Below, one piece after another: positions 37,001 to 46,769 of a stretch of 64,000 bases of DNA; within the stretch, counting starts at the first letter, position 1; each line of letters begins with the position of its first letter. Below the pieces are notes generated by a model that was not told the DNA's origin, made no database searches, and was given only the letters and a program-made list of their open reading frames with translations. A program made the position numbers and the translations under genes. This DNA is from Atherinomorus stipes. Taxonomy: Eukaryota; Chordata; Actinopteri; Atheriniformes; Atherinidae. The stretch lies in NCBI GenBank assembly GCA_023101725.1, contig JALJCO010010315.1:186001-250000 (forward strand), read 5' to 3'.

Positions 37001-39665
37001 CTGGTTCACTCCTACGATAGTCCCCTTTAACCGGATCCTGGTTCACTTCTACGATAGTTCCCCTTTAACCGGACCCTGGTTCACTTCTACGATAGTTCCC
37101 TTTAACCGGACCCTGGTTCACTTATACGATAGTCCCCTTTAACCGGACCCTGGTTCACTTATACGATAGTTCCCCTTTAACCGGACCCTGGTTCACTTAT
37201 ACGATAGTCCCCTTTAACCGGACCCTGGTTCGCTTCTAAGATAGTTCCCCTTTAACCGGACCCTGGTTCACTCCTATGATAGTCCCCTTTAACCGGACCC
37301 TGGTTCGCTTCCAAGATAGTTCCCCTTTAACCGGACCCTGGTTCACTTATACGATAGTTCCCTTTAACCGGGTCCTGGTTCACTTATACGATAGTTCCCT
37401 CTAATCGGATCCTGGTCTCTGTGTCAGGTACCAGATGTCCCTGTGAGGGTAAGGAAGTGTCTGAGGAAGAGGAGGAGCGTCTGGACCCGACTGGGCTGGC
37501 GGAAGCTGACCTTCCACCTGTCCACCTGGAGGCCCCCCCGTCTGTCCACCAGGAGGCCCCGGGGCTTCTGGAGCTTCAGGAACAAGTACAGATGGAGAGC
37601 CCGGTGCAGCTGGAGCAGTGAGTAGAGCAGCTTCCACGATGGTGACGTGGTGGATGGTTGGGTCCCGGACCCATGTGGACTTCACTCACGCCCACTCTGA
37701 ATCCAGGACTTGACACCAAAATCCCTGATTTCAGGGCCAAGTTTGCCACCTAGAGAATCGTGTAGATACAGTAGATACACTGATTTTCTTTTGGGGGGGG
37801 GGGGCGATATGATAGATGTCCTGCAAACACTGGATACTGGACAGGACACGAGGGTGTTTTGAACGTCTGTGCTGGCGGCCATCTTACCACAGTCATCCCA
37901 CCAGGCGTCGCAGTGATTTAATTTTATGTGGACGTTTAATAACCAGAACTGCTCACTTTCTGCCGCTTTTCAACCGGCTGCGCTGTAATCAATCACTTAT
38001 TATGTCAGCTGATCAAGGGGATATATGCACAACTCCACTACTTCCTGAACTCAATAGTGCTGCCTTGTTCCTGTCTTTCATTATTGGACAAACTGATTAA
38101 TCCAGGTGTGTCTGGCCATTGATGTTGTGGTAACTGAGATTAGGCACACGTGGATAATTCAGTTTGTCCAATAATGAAAGACAGGAAACAGAGGAGCGCT
38201 CCTAAGCTCAGGAAGTAACGGAGTTGTGCATATATAGCCCATAATAGCCAACGTTTCTAGAGCAGAGCTTATAACCACTGACCTTCAACAGCAGCAATAC
38301 ACCTGCACAGGTACACCAGGATAAATACACCTGCACAGGTACACCAGGATAAATACACCTGCACAGGTACACCAGGATAAATACACCTGCACAGGTACAC
38401 CAGGATAAATACACCTGCACAGGTACACCAGGATAAATACACCTGCACAGGTACACCTGGATAAATACACCTGGATAAATACACCTGGATAAATACACCT
38501 GCACAGGTAAACCTGGATAAATACACCTGCACAGGTACACCTGGATAAATACACCTGCACAGGTACACCTGGATAAATACACCTGCACAGGTACACCCGG
38601 ATAAATACACCTGGACAGGTACACCAGGATAAATACACCTGCACATGTACACCTGGATAAATACACCTGCACATGTACACCAGGATAAATACACCTGCAC
38701 AGGTACACCTGGATAAATACACCTGCACATGTACACCAGGATAAATACACCTGCACATGTACACCTGGATAAATACACCTGCACAGGTACACCTGGATAA
38801 ATACACATGCACATGTACACCTGGATAAATACACCTGCACAGGTACACCTGGATAAAAACACCTTCACAGGTAAACCTGGATAAATACACCTGCACAGGT
38901 AAACCTGGATAAATACACCTGCACAGGTACACCTGGATAAATACACCTGCACAGGCACACCAGGATAAATACACCTGGAAAGGTACACCAGGATAAATAC
39001 ACCTGCACAGGTAAACCTGGATAAATACACCTGGAAAGGTCGCTAGCTCCCAGCTTCCGTCTTGACACTTCAATTTATGGGAACGGGTCAGTTAACAGAA
39101 CTGGCTGATCCAAACTCAGTTCTGGCCTGATATTATGATGATGATGGTGGTGGTTTTTCTTCATCTTTTGCAGCTTTCAGTTATTTCCGGTTCTGATGGG
39201 CCGGTCCACTGAGCTGTTTGTGCTTCCTCTGCAGAACGAGGTGGACCGGGCCGGCGCCGCCTCCTGAGGACCGTGTACCAGCTGAACCGGGCTGCAGGTC
39301 AGCCTGCTAGTTACAGTAATCTGACTACTTCTGAATATCACTTTTGGATCCCCAGAGTTCTGCTGTGGTTCTGTGAGAATCAGTCACCAGAACCTCCAGC
39401 AGAACCTTCCAGTAACCAAGCTTCTCTGGCAGGACGACGACGTCTGGGTCTGATTCTGAGGAGGACCAGAACCAGGACCCGCAGTTTTAACGGAGCTCAT
39501 GTTCCAACCCGGAAGAAACTGGACGCCCAGCTGGACCGGTACATGTCCCTGTCCCGGACTAGACTGGACCAGGACCTGGAGGACTACATGTCCATGTCCC
39601 GGAGACGTCTGGATGCCGAGCTGGACCAGTACATGCTGATGGCGGGCCAGCCCAACGAGGACTAA
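28035..39665 (+). CDS. CHTOP-like protein (chromatin target of PRMT1 family), five coding exons
   Basis: CHTOP is a nuclear PRMT1 substrate that works with the TREX mRNA-export complex. Coding exons are 28035-28090, 33620-33758, 37428-37617, 39235-39297 and 39433-39665; every junction is AG/GT and phases agree, giving 226 residues plus stop. Residues 8-24 (LRSTSAVSLHKRFSLVL) align with the CHTOP N-terminal KSTTKMSLNERFTNML segment. The middle (about 70-165) is Arg-rich with an RGGPGRRR stretch but lacks long RGG runs. The C-terminus holds three copies of an LDxxLDxYM motif (LDAQLDRYM, LDQDLEDYM, LDAELDQYM), where human CHTOP has two. Divergence suggests a fast-evolving paralogue rather than the canonical chtop. 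The third intron-exon boundary abuts a 3.6-kb minisatellite. Tandem AATAAA signals lie 240 nt downstream. The ATG at 28035 is preferred because it opens the conserved segment. Confidence 0.8.
28322..28862. repeat. 27-bp minisatellite in CHTOP-like intron
   Basis: About twenty units of 27 bp, core 'ggtctgggatctggatcagg' plus 'ttcttca'. It sits in the 5.5-kb intron 28091-33619. The plus-strand frame of 182 codons is repeat translation. Confidence 0.95.
28990..29050. repeat. Small fragment of the palindromic TA element
   Basis: Sequence at 29001-29045 ('ttgttaatcggataaacgcc' onward) matches internal sequence of the two full copies at 29832 and 32257. It suggests an older, mostly deleted third copy. 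A G homopolymer precedes it at 28980-28993. Confidence 0.6.
29325..30436. mobile_element. Palindromic TA-flanked DNA transposon, copy 1
   Basis: Termini are TAGGGGATTATC and its complement, followed by partly conserved AACTTCCGG blocks. Most of the 1.1-kb body is one large inverted repeat: about 29440-29780 pairs with about 29990-30310, sharing 'tgctagcattagccagctag' and 'ctggggactgccaagaaagg'. A block starting 'gaagtgat.ctaaggaagaa' is also repeated directly in the middle. No transposase is encoded; the 60-78-codon frames are by-products. TA at both outer edges suggests a TA target, as in Tc1/mariner, but TA could equally be part of the inverted repeat. Confidence 0.8.
30642..30805. mobile_element. 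Short hAT-type MITE with 8-bp target duplication
   Basis: A 164-bp element. It contains ggtcctcagggaccccc and its complement as long inverted arms, and ends in CAGTGTGTCTTGATCCTGG against GAGAAACCCTG. The exact 8-mer gtgtatat flanks it at 30634-30641 and 30806-30813. Confidence 0.85.
30814..31450. other. CHTOP-like intron, no feature recognised
   Basis: Non-repetitive intron with short open frames on both strands and no recognisable domain. Confidence 0.4.
31456..31750 (+). mobile_element. Tc1/mariner-like transposon, 5'-end fragment
   Basis: It begins 'cagggagtgcagaattatta' and continues 'ggcaaatgagtattttgacc', a terminal sequence I recognise from Tc1/mariner-type elements of fish and amphibians. 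Similarity fades before the palindromic TA element starts at 31752. No transposase remains. Confidence 0.6.
31752..32880. mobile_element. Palindromic TA-flanked DNA transposon, copy 2
   Basis: Second copy of the element at 29325, in the same orientation, 1129 bp long, with the same TAGGGGATTATC termini and internal inverted and direct repeats. Both copies have TA at each edge. Differences from copy 1 are scattered substitutions and small indels, so they look like separate insertions of one family rather than a very recent segmental duplication. Confidence 0.8.
32881..33619. other. CHTOP-like intron, mostly unique
   Basis: A small 9-bp repeat (ggaggcgca) occurs at about 33240-33278. No exon was identified before the acceptor at 33619. 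Confidence 0.4.
33784..37416. repeat. 37-bp minisatellite filling a CHTOP-like intron
   Basis: About 98 units with a 37-bp period, core 'ttcgcttctacgatagtccc' plus 'ctttaaccggaccctgg'. A higher-order block of about 1.45 kb (variant pattern with ttccaagatagttcc and ccgcatcctgg) is repeated. The array starts 25 nt after the donor of exon 33620-33758 and ends about 11 nt before the acceptor of exon 37428, so it is essentially the whole 3.67-kb intron. Confidence 0.97.
38021..38235. mobile_element. Palindromic MITE, ~215 bp
   Basis: The ends atatatgcacaac (38021) and gttgtgcatatat (38223-38235) are exact complements. Inner arms around 38070-38104 and 38151-38185 (cctgtctttcattattggac and its complement) also pair. 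It lies in the CHTOP-like intron 37618-39234. Confidence 0.8.
38292..39040. repeat. 28-bp minisatellite in CHTOP-like intron
   Basis: About 27 units, core 'acacctgcacaggtacacc' plus 'tggataaat'. Each unit carries an E-box-like CACCTG/CAGGTA pair and a GATAA. Minus-strand frames of up to 262 codons are repeat translation. Confidence 0.95.
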
Positions 39666-39905
39666 GACAGGACCAGGTCCTGGATCAGATTCTGGATCTG
39701 TAATGTTTGTGACATCAGCCTAGATCTGACTGATGATTGGTTCCTGAGTTCAGGTGAAGTTTGGTTGATGTCAGCAGGTTTTACTTTGATGTTTTAATTA
39801 CTCGTTTACGCCTTTGAACTCACCAGCTGTGTGTACTTCATGGACCTCGCTGTGTGTCGTAACTCTGACGACTGAGAGTGAACTTCTGTTCCAGTGTTTG
39901 AGAGA

Positions 39906-39915
39906 AATAAATAAA
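39906..39915 (+). terminator. Overlapping AATAAA polyadenylation signals, CHTOP-like gene
   Basis: AATAAATAAA sits 240 nt after the CHTOP-like stop codon and is followed by a GT-rich stretch, consistent with the 3' end of that transcript. Confidence 0.75.
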
Positions 39916-40032
39916 GATGTTCCCTGCTGAGTCGGTTCCTTCAGGTGTTCCTGCGACGCGTCGGACTCGTTAACTCATTAACTCGTTAACTCGTAAAGCG
40001 GCAATTAAACACACCAGCAGCTGATCAATGAT

Positions 40033-40255
40033 TTTATTAGAAAACCTGCAGACAGAACTCAGGGCTCAGAGGTGATGATGTCACTGTGATGTCATCACCT
40101 TTGATTCTGCTCTGGACGTCTCGGATGGTTCTGGACCACACCGTCCCGCTCCCATCTGGGATCAGACCGTGAGGAAGAGGAGGCGATGAAGGCCAGTTAT
40201 TGCAGGTTGATCCTCGCTGGCAGTCGCACACAAGCCGGACACTGGGGACAGGTGA
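40033..40255 (-). CDS. Possible terminal exon of an unrecognised minus-strand gene (partial)
   Basis: On the minus strand an acceptor-like cctgtccccag precedes a short frame (starting VRLVCDCQRGSTCNNW, including WSRTIRDVQSRIKGDD) that ends at a stop overlapping an AATAAA (TTTATT on the plus strand at 40033-40038). This arrangement would converge tail-to-tail with the CHTOP-like gene. I recognise no protein family and could not define upstream exons with confidence, although a gtgagt donor on the minus strand lies near 40955. The adjacent 40240-40935 array would be in its intron. Confidence 0.3.
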
Positions 40256-40935
40256 GACATGCGGGGACAGGTGAGACCTATAGGGACAGGTGAGACATAT
40301 GGGGACAGGTGAGACATGCGGGGACAGGTGAAACATATGGGGACAAGTGAGACATGCGGGGACAGGTGAAACATGGGGACAGATGAGAAATGCAGGGACA
40401 GGTGAAACATGGGTACAGGTGAGACATATGGGGACATGTGAAACATATTGGGACAAGTGAGACATGCGGGGACAGGTGAGACATACAGGGACAAGTGAAA
40501 CATGGGGACAGATGACACATGCGGGGACAGGTGAATCATGGGGACAGATGAGACATGCAGGGACAGGTGAAACATATGGTGACAGGTGAGACATACGGGG
40601 ACAAGTGAGACATGCAGGAACAGGTGAAACATGGGGACAGATGACACGTGGGGACAGGTGAAACATGGGGACAGATGAGACATGCGGGGACAGGTGAGAC
40701 ATACGGGGACAAGTGAGACATGCAGGAACAGGTGAGACAGGCAGCAACAGGTAAGACATGCGGGGACAGGTGACACGCCAGGACAGGTGAGACATACAGG
40801 GACAGGTGAGATGCTGGGGACCGGTGAGACATACGGGTACCAGTGAGACACGGGACAGGTAAGACATACAGGGACAGGTGAGACATGCCGTAACAGGTGA
40901 GATGCCGGGATGGGTGAGACATGCGGGGACAGGTG
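40240..40935. repeat. ~19-21-bp minisatellite, GGGGACAGGTGAGACATGC
   Basis: About 36 imperfect units. Each contains CAGGTGAGAC, which resembles a 5' splice donor on the plus strand. Minus-strand Cys/Pro-rich open frames of up to 302 codons are repeat translation. Confidence 0.93.
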
Positions 40936-41174
40936 ATTCAGCCATGGAGACTCACCATGGATGTGTAATCAGCGTTGTTTTTACTCTGTCTGAGATCTAC
41001 TGGGACATGAACGCATCATGCAGGAAGACGGCCTCTGACACGTGCGCCGTGATGCACGCGGAGGTTGGAATGAAAGCTGATGTGAACCGCCATTAATCAC
41101 ATCTAACTATAAAGCACCTTCATGTAAAAGCAGCACAAGGCTGTAAAGATATTAACTTCATAAATTAATTTCTG

Positions 41175-43295
41175 CTCCGTAGATGCTGGAGACAAAGCTC
41201 TGTCCATTTTTATCCATAGACGCTGGAGACCAAAGTTTTGTCCAACGGTCTCCTCAGAAGACGCTGGAGACCAAAGTTCTGTCCAACTTTCTGCTCCGTA
41301 GATGCTGGAGACAAAGCTCTGTCCATTTTTATCCATAGACGCTGGAGACCAAAGTTTTGTCCAACGGTCTCCTCAGAAGACGCTGGAGACCAAAGTTCTG
41401 TCCAACTTTCTGCTCCGTAGATGCTGGAGACAAAGCTCTGTCCATCATTTTTATCCATAGACGCTGGAGACCAAAGTTCAGTCCAACGTTCTTCTCAGTA
41501 GACCAAAGTTCTGTCCAATGTTTTCCATAGATGCTGAAGACCAAACTTATTTCCAACGGTCTTTGTTGACGCTGAAGACCAAAGTTCTGCCCAATGTTCT
41601 CCTCCGAATACGCTGGAAATTAAAGTACTGTCCAAAGTTCTCCTCCATAGATGCTGGAGACCAAAGTTCTGTCCAATGTTCTCCTCCGAATATGCTGGAG
41701 ACCAAAGTTCTGTCCAACGTTCTCCATAGATTCTGGAGACAAAAGTTCTGTCCAATGTTCCCTGACAAATACGCTGCAGACCAAAGTTCTGTCCAACTTT
41801 CTGCTCCGTAGATGCTGGAGACAAAGTTCTGACCATCATTTTTCTCCATAGACGCTGGAGAACAAAGTTCTGTCCAACGCTCTCCTCAGTAGATGCTAAA
41901 GACCAAAGTTCTGTCCAACGCTCTCTGTCCAATGTTTTCCATTGATGCTGAAGAGCAAACCTCTCTCCAACGTTCTCTGTTGACGCTGAAGACCAAAGTT
42001 CCTTCCAATCTTTTCCTCCGAATACGCTGGAAACCAAAGTTTTGTCCAATGTTCTGCTCCGTTGATGCTGGAGACCAAAGTTCTAATGTTCTCCTCAGAG
42101 ACGCTGGAGACCAAAGTTTTGTCCAGTGCTCTTCTCAGTAGACGCTGAAGACCAAAGTTCTGTCCAATGTTCTCCTACAAATACCCTGGAGACCAAAGTT
42201 CTGTCCAATGTTTTCCATAGATGTTGAAGACCAAACTTCTGTCAAACGGTCTTTGTTGACGCTGAAGACCAAAGTTCTGTCCAACGTTCTCGGTAGATGC
42301 TGGAGACCAAAGTTCTGTCCAACGTTCTGCTCCGTAGACGCTGGAGTCCATAGTTCTGTCCAACGCTCTCCTCAGTAGACGCTAAAGTCCAAAGTTCTGT
42401 CCAACGTTCTGCTCCGTAGACGCTGGAATCCATAGTTCTGTCCACGCTCTCCTCAGTAGACGCTAAAGACCAAAGTTCTGTCCAATGTTCTCCTCGGGGG
42501 ATGCTGGAGACCAAAGTTCCAATGTTCTCCTCAGAGACGCTGAAGACCAAAGTTCTGTCCAATGCTCTCCTCAGTAGACGCTGAAGACCAAAGTTCTGTC
42601 CAATGCTCTCCTCAGTAGATGCTGAAGACCAAAGTTCTGTCCAAAGTTCTCCTCAGAGACGCTGGAGACCAAAGTTTTGTCCAATGCTCTCCTCAGTAGA
42701 CGCTGAAATTTAAACTTTTGTCCAATGTTCTCTGTTGACGCTGAAGACCAAAGTTCTGTCCAACGTTCTACTCCGTAGACGCTGGAGACCAAAGTTCTGT
42801 CCAACGTTCTCCTCAGGGGATGCTAGAGACCAAAGTTCTGTCCAACGTTCTCCTCAGGGGATGCTGGAGACCAAAGTTCTGTCCAACGTTCTCCTCAGGA
42901 GACCCTGGAGACCAAAGTTCTGTCCAACATTTTGCTCCATAGACGCTGGAGACCAAAGTTCTATCCAACGCTCTCCTCAGAGACGCTAGAGACCAAAGTT
43001 CCGTCCAATGCTCTCTTCAGTAGACAATGAAGACCAAATTTTTGTCCAATGCTCTCCTAAGTAGACGCTGGAGACCAAACTTCGTCCAACGGTCTCTGTG
43101 CGCCAATGTTCTTCCATAGATGCTAAAGACCAAAGTTCTGTCCAACGTTCTGGTGCTGCCGTAGACAAAGTTCTATTTTAGAACTGGAGACCAAAGTTCT
43201 GTCCAATGTTCTGCTCCGTAGACGCTGGAGACCAAAGTTCTGTCCAACATTCTTCTCCGTAGATGCTTGATACAAAACTTCTGTCCAACCTGTCT
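41175..43295. repeat. ~35-45-bp degenerate minisatellite, ACCAAAGTTCTGTCCAACG
   Basis: About fifty diverged units combining accaaagttctgtccaa, tctcctcagtagacg and ctggag blocks, with unit length varying and some 120-bp blocks repeated exactly (41180-41300 against 41300-41425). The open frames with WTELW motifs on the minus strand are repeat artefacts. Confidence 0.93.
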
Positions 43296-43299
43296 GAGA

Positions 43300-44455
43300 C
43301 ACGTCAGCTGATGACTCTCTGATGGAACTATGTGGAGCCCCGTCCCTTCCTGGTTAGAAAGATTAGACTTTGGTAGACTCTGCTTTTATACCCAGTCCTG
43401 GCACCCTCACAGCTCAGCAGGTCAACTGGTTGGAGAACTTCCAGAACCAGGTCCTGGATGTTCTGTAAAGGGGGGGGGGGGGGGGGGGGGGGTTCTACTG
43501 CAGTCCAGGAAGACATGCGTCCTGCAGCAGCACACCTGTGCAGAGCTCGTTGTCCCGCTGCAGAATGTGGACCCTGGAGGACCCAGAACCCGGTTTTAGG
43601 ATATGTCAGGGTCCTGCAGCAGATCCGGGATCAGCACCAGAACAAACGCACTCGTGACAGATTCTGCTTCTGTTTTAACTTTCGAGGAAGTCCTGCAGAG
43701 ACGGATTTCCAGGAACTGATGCTCCGTCCTCCCGGCAGGTTACCTAACACGGACTCTGAGACCCGGAACTGGAACAGGAGCCTCACAGAACATCTGTGAA
43801 TGCACGTGGTGCGTTCAGGGACCTGCACGCTTATGTAACAGCTGCTTCCCGTCTCATCTGGCCGTCTGTACCGGTTCTGATCACTGACACCAGCTGTGAT
43901 GTGTTCAGGGTCGGTTCTGCTCATCAGCCAGGCCGGATCAGAACCAAGAAACCAGATCCTGGATAAGAGACCGTTGTGGATCCGGTTCTGGTCCACAGAC
44001 TGTTCAAACTGCAGCTGTGAGACCCAGACGGAGGCCGCATTCCTCCGGGCGAGTTCTGGACTGGTCTTGGACGGGTTCTGAGTGGTCAAGGACGGTTCTG
44101 GACGGTCCTAGACCGGTTCTGGACTGGTTCTGCATAGTTCTGGACTGGTTCTGAGTGGTGCTAGACGGCCCTGAGCTGGTTCTGGACGGGTTCTAAATAG
44201 TGCTAGGCGGTTCTGGACTCGTTCTGGGCGGTCCTGGACGGGTTCTAAATAGTACTAGGCGGTCCTGGACAGGGACACAAACCCGCTGAACTCTGCTGGC
44301 CCCCCTCCAACCCTGACCAGAGCTGATCCCTACCCCCTCCCTGCCCGGGTCCTATGGGTCTCAGTCAGAACCCGGTTCTGTAGTGGGTCCGGTGGACCAC
44401 AACAGAATCATGTTACGTCATCAAACAGAACCGGGCCGGTTGTATATTTTCAGCT
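43300..44455. other. Intergenic sequence upstream of the FRAT gene
   Basis: Contains a G homopolymer at about 43470-43492 and a short degenerate 'ggttctggacggtcctagac' repeat at about 44085-44280. No exon or known domain found. Confidence 0.4.
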
Positions 44456-45144
44456 TCATGTTTGTTTACTGTTGAGGAGCGCGAGCGTTGGTTTCATTTT
44501 GTTTGCGGGCACGTGGCGTGCGTGAGCAGCTCCTTATATGGTCACGCGCTTCTCAGAAACAGAACACCGTGTTCTCGCTCGCGCGCGCGCTGTCCCCGTG
44601 CCATTGTCTCGGTACACGCCGCACACGTCCACATCAGCGGTCTCACTGATACCGGTTGCAGGATCCGGGTCAGAACCAGGTACGAGCCTGTGCATGCGCT
44701 CTGGGCTCATGCGCAGGCTCGGTTCGGTGCTCCAGTACCGGGAAGCAGAACCGGGTCAATGAGTTCTGCTGGACCCGGCAGACCAGCACGTTATGTAATG
44801 TTGGTGTAGATGGACCGGTCCACGCGGGGGGAGGGGAGTGTACCGTACCCGGACCCAGACCCGGACCCGGGACGGCCCAAAACCGGACCTACGGGTCCAG
44901 GGATGAATGAGATGTAAAAAGTTCTGATCCGCAATGAAAAGTTCGACGTACCCAGATGCAGGTCCACACCTGGTGTTCTGGACCTGGACCTGACCCCCCC
45001 TCCCCCAGGATCTTGGTACGGTCCGCCTACGTCATCCTTTGTTTACAAATCAAACGTCTTGTTGGTCGCTGTGAGCGCGTGCTGAGAGCAGCAGCGGCGG
45101 AGCGTCATTCATCCGAACCGAGTCGAGCCGCGGAGTCCGGCAGG
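44456..45144 (+). promoter_or_regulatory. GC-rich promoter / 5' UTR region of the FRAT gene
   Basis: CpG-rich sequence (for example gcgcgcgcgctgtcc near 44580) leads into the FRAT start codon. An in-frame open frame extends upstream to 44956, but homology to FRAT begins only after the ATG at 45145, so this stretch is treated as promoter and leader. No TATA box is evident. Confidence 0.45.
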
Positions 45145-45549
45145 ATGCCGCGTGGGAAGGAAAACTACATCGTGGTGGAGCAGTCCGTGACCGTGGACCA
45201 GTCTGTGACCGTGGACCCGCAGGAGGTGGACGCGCTGGTCACGCGGATCGGGGAAGCGTTGCAGCTACGCGGCCGCGGCGAGCAGGCGGCGGGAGGCGCC
45301 GCGGTAGCGGCGGAGCGCGGATGCCGCCTGCGGCTCCGGAGCCGCGGCGGCAGAACCGGACCCTACCGGGTCCCCACCGAGCAGGACTGGGACCAGATCC
45401 GACCGTGGACCAGGAAGCAGATCAGCGTGGAGGACGACGACCCGCACCGGCTCCTCCAGGACCTGGTCTTGTCCGGGAACCTGATCAAGGAGGCGGTGAG
45501 GCGGCTGCAGTTCTCCGCGGCGGACTGCAGGGACTTCCCCCGGACTTAA
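45145..45549 (+). CDS. frat: FRAT/GBP GSK-3-binding protein, single exon
   Basis: FRAT (GBP) proteins bind GSK-3 and keep it from phosphorylating beta-catenin, favouring Wnt signalling. The 134-residue frame shows the two conserved FRAT blocks. The N-terminal one is EQSVTVD..EVDALVTRIGEALQL (about residues 12-41), and the C-terminal GSK-3-binding block is DDDPHRLLQDLVLSGNLIKE then AVRRLQ (residues 97-122). The hexapeptide QSVTVD is duplicated at residues 13-24. It is much shorter than mammalian FRAT1/2 (over 230 residues); the Ala/Pro-rich middle is reduced and the C-terminus ends 12 residues after the binding block. No intron is needed, as in other FRAT genes. The ATG at 45145 begins MPRGKENY, resembling the start of FRAT. 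AATAAA lies at 46029. I cannot assign frat1 or frat2. Confidence 0.9.
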   Translation: MPRGKENYIVVEQSVTVDQSVTVDPQEVDALVTRIGEALQLRGRGEQAAGGAAVAAERGCRLRLRSRGGRTGPYRVPTEQDWDQIRPWTRKQISVEDDDPHRLLQDLVLSGNLIKEAVRRLQFSAADCRDFPRT

Positions 45550-45727
45550 CGGACCCAGTGGACCTGGTCCGTAGGGGGACTGGATGGCCTCGGACTATTT
45601 GGACCGAATCAGACTGGTTCCGGTTCTGTCGGAACCGTTTTCTTGGCGTATGTGATGCAAACAGCCGAGCTAGCGTAGCATACTAGCCGGGCTAATCAGC
45701 GTGTTTATGTTTGAATGATGTGGGGGG

Positions 45728-45769
45728 GATCCGGATCCAGATCCAGATCCAGATCCAGATCCAGATCCA
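45728..45769. repeat. (ATCCAG)n hexanucleotide repeat
   Basis: Six to seven perfect copies of atccag in the probable FRAT 3' UTR. A long G homopolymer follows at about 45864-45880. Confidence 0.9.
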
Positions 45770-46028
45770 GGACTCGGAGCCACTTGAACTTTTTTTCCTT
45801 TCTTTTTTAAATGAACATCCGGGTTGTTTTCTGTTGTTTTGGGGTTTGTTTGTTTCTTTGTTGGGGGGGGGGGGGGGGGGACGGGACAGGACGTGACCAG
45901 CCTGTGGTGCGTTCACGTGCAGGAATTCCTGCAGGAGTTCAGACATTTTTTTAATCTGTGTGAGGGATCACGTGACTGCTTCGTACCGGAGCTTGGCGTT
46001 CCTGACTATCAGGACCTTCTGTTGTCTT

Positions 46029-46034
46029 AATAAA
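46029..46034 (+). terminator. AATAAA polyadenylation signal, FRAT gene
   Basis: The first canonical AATAAA downstream of the FRAT stop, giving a 3' UTR of about 480 nt. Confidence 0.6.
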
Positions 46035-46404
46035 AACACCTGTTCACACCTGCCTCTGTCTGTGTGCGCATGCGCGGGGACAACGTGGTGCTGAGTGCCA
46101 CGCGCTCATTATCAGCCTATAAATACTCAGGAAAACATGTTTACATGAGGAGGGGGAGGATGAAGGCTCCCCCTGCTGACACAACCCTCCAGCTCCGGGT
46201 CTTGCAGGACCAGGGGTCCAGGATAAAACCGAACCCGGACTCAGAGGCCAGAACAGAGACCTCCAAACCAGACTAGTGGCGTCCAGATTGGACACGAGTC
46301 ATCCAACATTACTGAGTAGTACCTGTACTTCTTAACCAACCACAACTCAGTATTCAGATTTTTAGACGGTCTGTTTAGTTAAAATCAGAGATGCAATTTT
46401 GAGT

Positions 46405-46423
46405 GTGTATATATATATATAAT

Positions 46424-46459
<36 letters not shown>

Positions 46460-46711
46460 CATGTATATGTGCACACAAAGTTAGGGATATTTGGGTTTTT
46501 GTACATGTCAGAATAAACCTAACAATAAATTCCTTGAGATGGAGGAATTACATCATAGTTCCAGTTAAATGTCCAACATTCATGATGTAACATCAATGCG
46601 GTGTGAACATTTTACATTTTCCTTAAATCATAACCGAAAGTTGAATATCCCTAACTTTTTGAGTAGTGTGTGTGTGTAAATCTCTCTGTATATATAGCAT
46701 GCGTATACATG

Positions 46712-46767
<56 letters not shown>
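46405..46767. repeat. (TA)n microsatellites flanking unique sequence
   Basis: (AT)n tracts at about 46409-46455 and 46715-46760 bracket about 260 bp of unique AT-rich DNA. The second tract directly precedes the Tc1-like element. Confidence 0.85.

Positions 46768-46769
<2 letters not shown>

Noticed and set aside
38208..39073. Cys/Val-rich minus-strand frames of 210-262 codons resembling a disulfide-rich secreted protein
   Set aside because: They are 28-bp array translation; all frames contain the same permuted motif.
40037..40945. A 302-codon Cys/Pro-rich minus-strand frame as one continuous protein
   Set aside because: Most of it is 19-21-bp array translation. Only the last ~65 codons are non-repetitive, and these are listed separately at low confidence.
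44956..45144. N-terminal extension of the FRAT frame by 63 codons
   Set aside because: The extension has no similarity to FRAT, and the downstream ATG begins the conserved start; it is treated as 5' leader.
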